Below the pieces are notes generated by a model. That model saw nothing but the letters and a program-made list of their open reading frames with translations, searched no databases and was not told where the DNA came from. Shown here one piece after another: positions 43,711 through 64,000 of a stretch of DNA of 64,000 bases. The number at the start of each line of letters is the position of its first letter. Position 1 is the stretch's first letter. Origin of the DNA: Acidobacteriota bacterium (GTDB lineage: Bacteria; Acidobacteriota; Thermoanaerobaculia; Multivoradales; JBCCEF01); the NCBI GenBank assembly GCA_039030395.1, contig JBCCEF010000012.1:1-64000 (forward strand), in the 5' to 3' direction. The position numbers and the translations under genes were made by a program.

Positions 43711-45027
43711 TCAGTCCGTTGCCGGAGCCGTCGACGCCGCCTCCACCACCGCATCATGATCCGGCAGATCGCGTTCCACATTGCGCACCGATCTGGAGGT
43801 CGCGCCCACCAGGGAGGCGACGAGGGCGAGGGTGGCGGTGCCGGCGATCAGCAGACCCATGCCGCCCGCGGCTCCGCTGCCCAGCCAGCCGGCGAGAGCG
43901 TCGTGGAGGGAGCCGCCTTCGGTCATCGCCGGGGTCAACCAGCGATCCGCCAGCGGTCCGGCGACGAGCATCGCCGGCAGCAGGCTCGCCTGGGCAATCA
44001 GCAAGCGGGCAGAGAACACCCTCCCCTGGAGGGCCGGCGGGACCTTGGCCTGCCAGATGGCCTGGTTGAGGCCGTTGGTGAGGGTCAGGCAGAAGGGATA
44101 GACGAAGGCGCCCACCGTCCAGGTCCAAAAGGCGCGGCCGGCGCCGAGCAACACATTCCCGAAGGACGACAGACTCCAGCCGGTGAGCACCCCGACGATG
44201 CGCCGGCGGGGACCTCCCCAAGCAGCGAGGGTGGCGCCCCCCAAGGCTCCTCCGATGCCGGCGGCGGCCATCACCTGGCCGAGGGCGAGTTCATCGCCGC
44301 CGGTGCGGGCCAGAATCAGCGGCGCCCGTAGAACCACCCCGAAGACCAACAGGAAGTTGCCCACGGCGAAGAGCGTCTGAAGGCCGAGGAGCCCTCGCCG
44401 CCCAAAGATATAGCGGAACCCGAAGGTCACCCGCTGCCAGAAGCTCGCGCCCCGCTCATCTTCCCGCTCTGGCTCGGGGACATGCACCAGCAGCAACGCC
44501 ACGATGGCAACGGCCACGGTGCTGAGGTCGATCGCCAGAATCGCCGTGTAGCCGATGAAGGGCAGCAGGGCGCCGGCCAGCGGCGGACCGAGGATCATCG
44601 AGCCGGACTGAGCGAAGGAGACCATGCCGCTGGCCCGGGCGTAGTGGCGTTTCGGCAGTAGCAGGGTCACCGCCGCCGAGTAGGCCGGAAACTGGAAGGC
44701 CTCCGCCGCCCCGGCGATCGCCGCCGCGATGAACAGGTGGGGAATGGCCAGGTGCCCGGTGAGCAGCAAGACCAGCAGCCCCAAGGTCGCGGAGCCGGCG
44801 GCCAGATCGCTCAGGATCATCACCTTCTTGCGATTGAAGCGGTCCACCACCGTGCCGGCATAGGGACTGATCAGTACCGTCGAACCGATCTGGAAGAACA
44901 TCAGGAGGGCCAGAGTGGTGGCCTTGCCGGTGACTTCCCAGGCCCAGATGAGCAGGGCGAAGCGGGTCATGGCGGTGCCGACCAGGGACACCACTTGCCC
45001 ACCCCAGATGGTGAGAAACGCCCTCAC
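43711..45027 (-). CDS. MFS efflux transporter
   Basis: 438 residues with about 12 hydrophobic segments. The MFS motif A-like loop is DRFNRKKVMILSD, and the family is that of EntS-like and macrolide-efflux-like exporters (N-terminus FLTIWGGQVVSLVGTAMTRFAL). It could export one of the peptides made nearby or give self-protection (inference). It starts at GTG 63 bp after the ATP-grasp gene on the same strand. Confidence 0.85.
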   Translation of the reverse strand: MRAFLTIWGGQVVSLVGTAMTRFALLIWAWEVTGKATTLALLMFFQIGSTVLISPYAGTVVDRFNRKKVMILSDLAAGSATLGLLVLLLTGHLAIPHLFIAAAIAGAAEAFQFPAYSAAVTLLLPKRHYARASGMVSFAQSGSMILGPPLAGALLPFIGYTAILAIDLSTVAVAIVALLLVHVPEPEREDERGASFWQRVTFGFRYIFGRRGLLGLQTLFAVGNFLLVFGVVLRAPLILARTGGDELALGQVMAAAGIGGALGGATLAAWGGPRRRIVGVLTGWSLSSFGNVLLGAGRAFWTWTVGAFVYPFCLTLTNGLNQAIWQAKVPPALQGRVFSARLLIAQASLLPAMLVAGPLADRWLTPAMTEGGSLHDALAGWLGSGAAGGMGLLIAGTATLALVASLVGATSRSVRNVERDLPDHDAVVEAASTAPATD

Positions 45028-45090
45028 CGCAAGCCCCTCACGACCAGCGAGGGCTGCTGCTGGGGCAAGAACGCGGCGCGGTCGCGGAGT

Positions 45091-46512
45091 TCAATCCCCC
45101 GCCTCGTCGACCACAAAGGCGAGGCCAATCTCGCCGCCCTGGCCCAGGTTGACCACCCGCCCGCGGTCGGTCGGCAACATGCGCACGAACAGCCCGCCGT
45201 AGTCGTCGCCGAAAACAAACGGCCCCCACACCAGCCGGTGCTCGGCCCATCCTTCCTCTCCCGTCTGGAACGGGAAGGACGGCGTATCCAGGAACTCCTG
45301 CACCAGCCAGCCATCCTCGGATAGGCCCATCTCCACCGCCTGGCGCCATTCGTCGTCAGAGGCATCGCGCCCCACCACCACCCCCTTGCCGCCGACTTCG
45401 ATGGCGGCCTTGACCACCAGCGCCTCGCGTTCCGCCGCGAGCAATCCCTCGAGGGGCACCTGCCGGCCGCGGAAGGTCACCGACCCGGACTTCATCAGGC
45501 GCGTCCAGGGCACGTAGCGGTCGATGATCGCGCGCTCCTCCGGCTCGAATTCCGCCACCCGCTCCGAGAGCAGGGCCAGGTTGCGCTTGTCGCCCAAGAT
45601 CAGCGGACCGATGGGACCGGTGAACAGCCGCAGATGGCCGCCCTTGAAGGCGCGGAACAGATCGCTCCTCGAGACCTCGTTGAGCTGCTCGATGACGCCG
45701 GCCATGCGGTCCCCACGCACGAAGAGGGCACCTTTCTCGAACTCCAGCTCATCGGTGCCGGCCAGGCGGATGGAGCCCGGTCGGCCATGGCCGTGGACCG
45801 CCAGCGCCTCCGCGAATTGGCGCTCATAGCGCGCGAAGGGATGGTTGTCGAAGCTGAAGAGGCCGCCGGTAGCCGCCACCACCACCAGATTGAGGGGCAC
45901 ATCCGCCGAATCGTCGCCGGCACAGGTTCGAACCGCTTCCTCGACGAGCGCTTGGGCGCTGTCCTTCCAGCTCACCCGCAGGCCGCACTCCGCCAGGGCG
46001 TCGGAGAGCGGCGGCCGGGTGAGAAAGGCGTCGGATACCGCCGTGTCCTGCCAGCCGGAGGCATTGCCGAAGTTCAACTCGACACAACGCAGACCGTCCG
46101 GGGTGTCGATCAGGTCGGCGCGGCAGATGGACTCCGCGATCCCCGTCGGCTCGGCGACCAGCAGGGCGGCGAGGAGTTCGCTGTCCAGGCCGTAGAAGGC
46201 GGCGATCGCCTTGGGGTCGTTGTCGAAGAACCTCTCGGGCAGTGTGCGGACGATCCGCGCCAGCCCCTCCACCGCTCGCGCGATGTCGTCGCGCACCGCC
46301 GGCGAGATCAACACCGGCCATGGCTGGAGGGGAATGGGAGCGTCCGGCGCATAGCCGACAAAGGTGGGGATCACCTCGGTCACCGCCCGCATCACCTCGG
46401 TGAAGGATCGACGGCGCAGTAGTTCCGGCCGCCGCTCTACCCGATCGAGAAATCTCTCGGCGCCGCTGGAGAGCCGGCGGGCCGACCGACGGGCATTCTC
46501 GGGGAACTTCAT
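45091..46512 (-). CDS. ATP-grasp-like enzyme (glutathionylspermidine-synthase-like / circularly permuted type)
   Basis: 473 residues from the ATG giving MKFPENARR, about ten bases after GGAGGG; an upstream in-frame ATG contains that same site. Features include RADLIDTPDGLRCVELNFGNASGWQ, LRLFTGPIGPLILGDKRNLALL, LVVKAAIEVGGKGVVVGRD (possible nucleotide-binding segment) and DGWLVQEFLDTPSFPF. Such enzymes join a carboxylate to an amine using ATP. A role in tailoring or precursor supply is possible but unsupported by homology I can check. It is divergent from the second NRPS operon and shares its AT-rich control region. Confidence 0.55.
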   Translation of the reverse strand: MKFPENARRSARRLSSGAERFLDRVERRPELLRRRSFTEVMRAVTEVIPTFVGYAPDAPIPLQPWPVLISPAVRDDIARAVEGLARIVRTLPERFFDNDPKAIAAFYGLDSELLAALLVAEPTGIAESICRADLIDTPDGLRCVELNFGNASGWQDTAVSDAFLTRPPLSDALAECGLRVSWKDSAQALVEEAVRTCAGDDSADVPLNLVVVAATGGLFSFDNHPFARYERQFAEALAVHGHGRPGSIRLAGTDELEFEKGALFVRGDRMAGVIEQLNEVSRSDLFRAFKGGHLRLFTGPIGPLILGDKRNLALLSERVAEFEPEERAIIDRYVPWTRLMKSGSVTFRGRQVPLEGLLAAEREALVVKAAIEVGGKGVVVGRDASDDEWRQAVEMGLSEDGWLVQEFLDTPSFPFQTGEEGWAEHRLVWGPFVFGDDYGGLFVRMLPTDRGRVVNLGQGGEIGLAFVVDEAGD

Positions 46513-46560
46513 TTCGTGCGTCCCTCCGGGCATCCAATGAGAACTAGAAACGACCCCACA

Positions 46561-46571
46561 GAGACATTCTC
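46561..46571. promoter_or_regulatory. Candidate operator box 1, GAGACATTCTC
   Basis: Imperfect palindrome identical at 10 of 11 bases to the box 110 bp away (46671). It lies near the ATP-grasp end of the region. Confidence 0.4.
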
Positions 46572-46670
46572 ATAACGAATCTGAAGGTTGCTATTTGCCT
46601 GATTACAATAGATTTCGAATATCCAGCATGCTCTACCATATGTCTTTCGGAATGTCGTGTCACGCTTCCT

Positions 46671-46681
46671 GAGATATTCTC
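46671..46681. promoter_or_regulatory. Candidate operator box 2, GAGATATTCTC
   Basis: Second copy of the 11-bp imperfect palindrome, 110 bp from box 1 and about 65 bp before the first gene of the plus-strand operon. Confidence 0.4.
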
Positions 46682-46744
46682 CACTCTGTACATGATCATA
46701 CTTGCACAAATGGATTCATGACCTGCATCCCAAGGAATCGAACG

Positions 46745-47793
46745 ATGAAATACCCCTCCCCGTCACCCCGATTCGCCGGCCGCCGCCTCGCTCTTGGCAC
46801 AATCCTCACCCTCGCCCTGGCACTGCCGGGAAGCGTCGTCGGGGACCACCACGAGACCGAGACCAGCGCCAAAGCCGTCACCGCCTACGATTTCGAAGGC
46901 CTCTACGACGGCGCCATCGTCTATCGGCCGGAGCAGGCCGAACTCGAAGCCACCGTCGAACTCGGGGTGGATGGTGAGGGCAACCTCACCGGAACCATCG
47001 ACATGGACGCCTTCAAAATGCTCTACCACCCGCTTGAGGAAATGACCCTCGACGGTGCGAAGATCGCGTTCTCCTATCGCCGATACTCCGAGACCCGGGG
47101 ACCCAACGCCCTGTTCGAGTTCGAGGGTGAACTCGTCGAGAAGGACGGTCAAAAGTGGCTGCAGGGCGATTTCATCGAGCAGCGCGGACGCATTCCCTTC
47201 CGCTTCGACCGGATCGGAGATCTGGGCTCGCCACGGCCGGAGCGGCCGGAGAGCGAGGTGGTGGACATGGCTCCCGCCGGCGCGGAGCTGGCGGCCGCCT
47301 TCAACGAAGACCACGGCAAGGTGCGGCTGGTCACCCTGCTCTCCCCCAACTGCGGGGTGTGCTTGTCGAGCGCCCGGCTGATGCAGCGCCACTTGATGGA
47401 GAAGATCGCGGGCGACGACCTCCAGATCTATGTGGTGTGGGGACCGATGCTCGGCGGCGAAGAGCGCCCCGACGCGGTGGCCGCCACCTCCTACCTGCAC
47501 GACACGCGGGCCACCCACTTCTGGACGCCGGAGCACGATCTGGCGATCGCTTACAGCAGCCTGGTGGGGCTGTCCGAGGAGGAGAAAGCTTGGGACACCT
47601 TTCTGCTCTACGGTCCGGACGCCCGGTGGGAAGGCAAACCTCCGGCGCCGGCGACGATCATGCACGTCAATAAGCCGCTGCCGAAGGAGCAGAATCTCGA
47701 CACCAAGGCGCTGCGCGAAGAGATCGAGTCGATGTTGGCCTCGTCTGAACCCGAGACCGCCGACGCCGCCCCGGGAGCGGCCTCGACGACGCG

Positions 47794-47797
<4 letters not shown>
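46745..47797 (+). CDS. Exported thioredoxin-fold protein with CGVC motif
   Basis: 350 residues from an ATG with AAGGA nine bases upstream; a start 27 bases earlier is possible. A signal peptide (LALGTILTLALALPGSVVG) precedes a beta-rich domain (residues ~45-165) of repeated strands such as TGTIDMDAFKMLYHPLEEM. A thioredoxin-like domain follows with LLSPNCGVCLSSARLM (CxxC ~202). Such proteins act on disulfides outside the cytoplasm. Its stop overlaps the NRPS start (ATGA), which is odd for an exported protein and suggests a role in processing or protecting the product, whose terminal module looks Cys-like. Confidence 0.72.
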
Positions 47798-63526
<15,729 letters not shown>

Positions 63527-63584
63527 TGTCGCCCTCGACGCCGTCGCGACGGGCGGCGCACCTGCGCGGTACTGGAGAGAGCCC

Positions 63585-64000
63585 ATGATCCGAATACCCA
63601 CCTACCTCCTCCTCGCTGTCGTCCTCGTCCTCGCGACCGTGGCGGGACCTGTCGGGGCTCAGCCGGACGCAGGCCGGGCGGACGCTGCGAGGGCCGTCAC
63701 CACCGAGGTGCGGCCGGTCTCCGGTATCGCGGTGGATGGCGTCATCGGCACATCCGAGTGGGCCGGCGCCAGTGTGCTCTCGATCCCCTGGGAGTGGTTC
63801 CCGGTAGACAACGCCGCAGCGCCGGTGGACACGGAGGTGTTCCTCACCTTCGACCAGGAGCTGCTCTACGTCGCCTTCCGGGCGGCGGACGCGCAGCCGG
63901 CCGCCATCCGCGCCCACCTGGCAGACCGCGACTCCACCCTGCGGGACGACGCCGTCGGCTTCGAGATCGACACCTTCGACGACCGCCGCCGGGCCTATCG
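63585..64000 (+). CDS. Exported CBM9-like / DUF5916-type protein (partial, runs off right edge)
   Basis: The first 138 codons are present. The ATG follows GGAGAGAG by four bases. A signal peptide (YLLLAVVLVLATVAGPVGA) precedes a domain with VDGVIGTSEWAGA, VFLTFDQELLYVAFRA and FEIDTFDDRRRAY, the pattern at the start of DUF5916 proteins with a family-9 carbohydrate-binding-like domain. These are often outer-membrane-associated. It lies 58 bp after the NRPS-PKS gene and may be co-transcribed. Confidence 0.75.
   Translation, partial: MIRIPTYLLLAVVLVLATVAGPVGAQPDAGRADAARAVTTEVRPVSGIAVDGVIGTSEWAGASVLSIPWEWFPVDNAAAPVDTEVFLTFDQELLYVAFRAADAQPAAIRAHLADRDSTLRDDAVGFEIDTFDDRRRAY

Larger units (their letters stand above)
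46534..46744. promoter_or_regulatory. AT-rich divergent promoter region of the second NRPS operon
   Basis: About 210 bp of clearly lower GC than the rest, between a minus-strand ATP-grasp gene and the plus-strand operon. Candidate plus-strand boxes are TTGCCT and AATATC 17 bp apart; minus-strand boxes are less clear. It contains two near-identical 11-bp palindromic elements. Confidence 0.6.

Overview
This is a GC-rich bacterial window dominated by secondary metabolism and export. Two adjacent, very large MacB/FtsX-type orphan permeases (29529-34372) are of the kind that is expanded in Acidobacteriota. Together with the high GC this makes an acidobacterial host my best guess, but no rRNA, tRNA or other phylogenetic marker is present.

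Region 1 (1-23382, minus strand) is a lipopeptide assembly line read right to left as one tightly overlapping operon. It runs: FAAL-ACP-C-A(Ser)-T-C-A(Ser-like) / T-C / TauD-type oxygenase / X-A(Asn)-T-C-A(Asn)-T-C-A(Asn)-T / TubC-type docking domain-C-A..., the last running off the left edge. Substrate calls come from eight-position binding-pocket codes read by eye. The three Asn-type modules, the TauD/SyrP-like dioxygenase gene between the NRPS genes, and a condensation-like domain without the HHxxxDG motif at the start of the Asn protein suggest an acylated peptide such as acyl-Ser-Ser-Asn(beta-OH?)-Asn-Asn-.... 

Region 2 (23.6-35 kb) is an accessory block. It holds four small exported His/Cys proteins sharing a CxxC motif and an RGPP tail, an isoprenylcysteine-methyltransferase-like membrane protein, a plus-strand ABC-2 operon (ATPase and two DUF3526-like permeases), and the two large minus-strand permeases.

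Region 3 (35.1-41.4 kb, minus) is a compact peptide-export operon. A previously easy-to-miss 35-residue peptide gene (41320-41427, strong Shine-Dalgarno, own promoter) is followed by an HlyD-type adaptor, a C39-peptidase ABC exporter and a second ABC exporter whose N-terminal domain lacks an obvious peptidase. It looks like a RiPP or bacteriocin-like secretion system without a recognisable maturase in the window.

Region 4 (41.5-46.5 kb, minus) contains a copper-amine-oxidase-like protein apparently split into two overlapping lipoprotein genes, an MFS exporter, and an ATP-grasp-like enzyme.

Region 5 (46.7-63.5 kb, plus) starts from an AT-rich divergent promoter region carrying two near-identical 11-bp palindromic boxes. 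An exported thioredoxin-fold protein (CGVC) overlaps a three-module NRPS (A-T-C-A-T-C-A-T), which overlaps a C-A-T-KS-AT-ACP-TE hybrid terminator. This appears to be a second, independent NRPS-PKS pathway with its own release domain. A partial CBM9-like/DUF5916-type exported protein starts at the right edge.

The high GC produces many long antisense and out-of-frame open frames; these were discarded.
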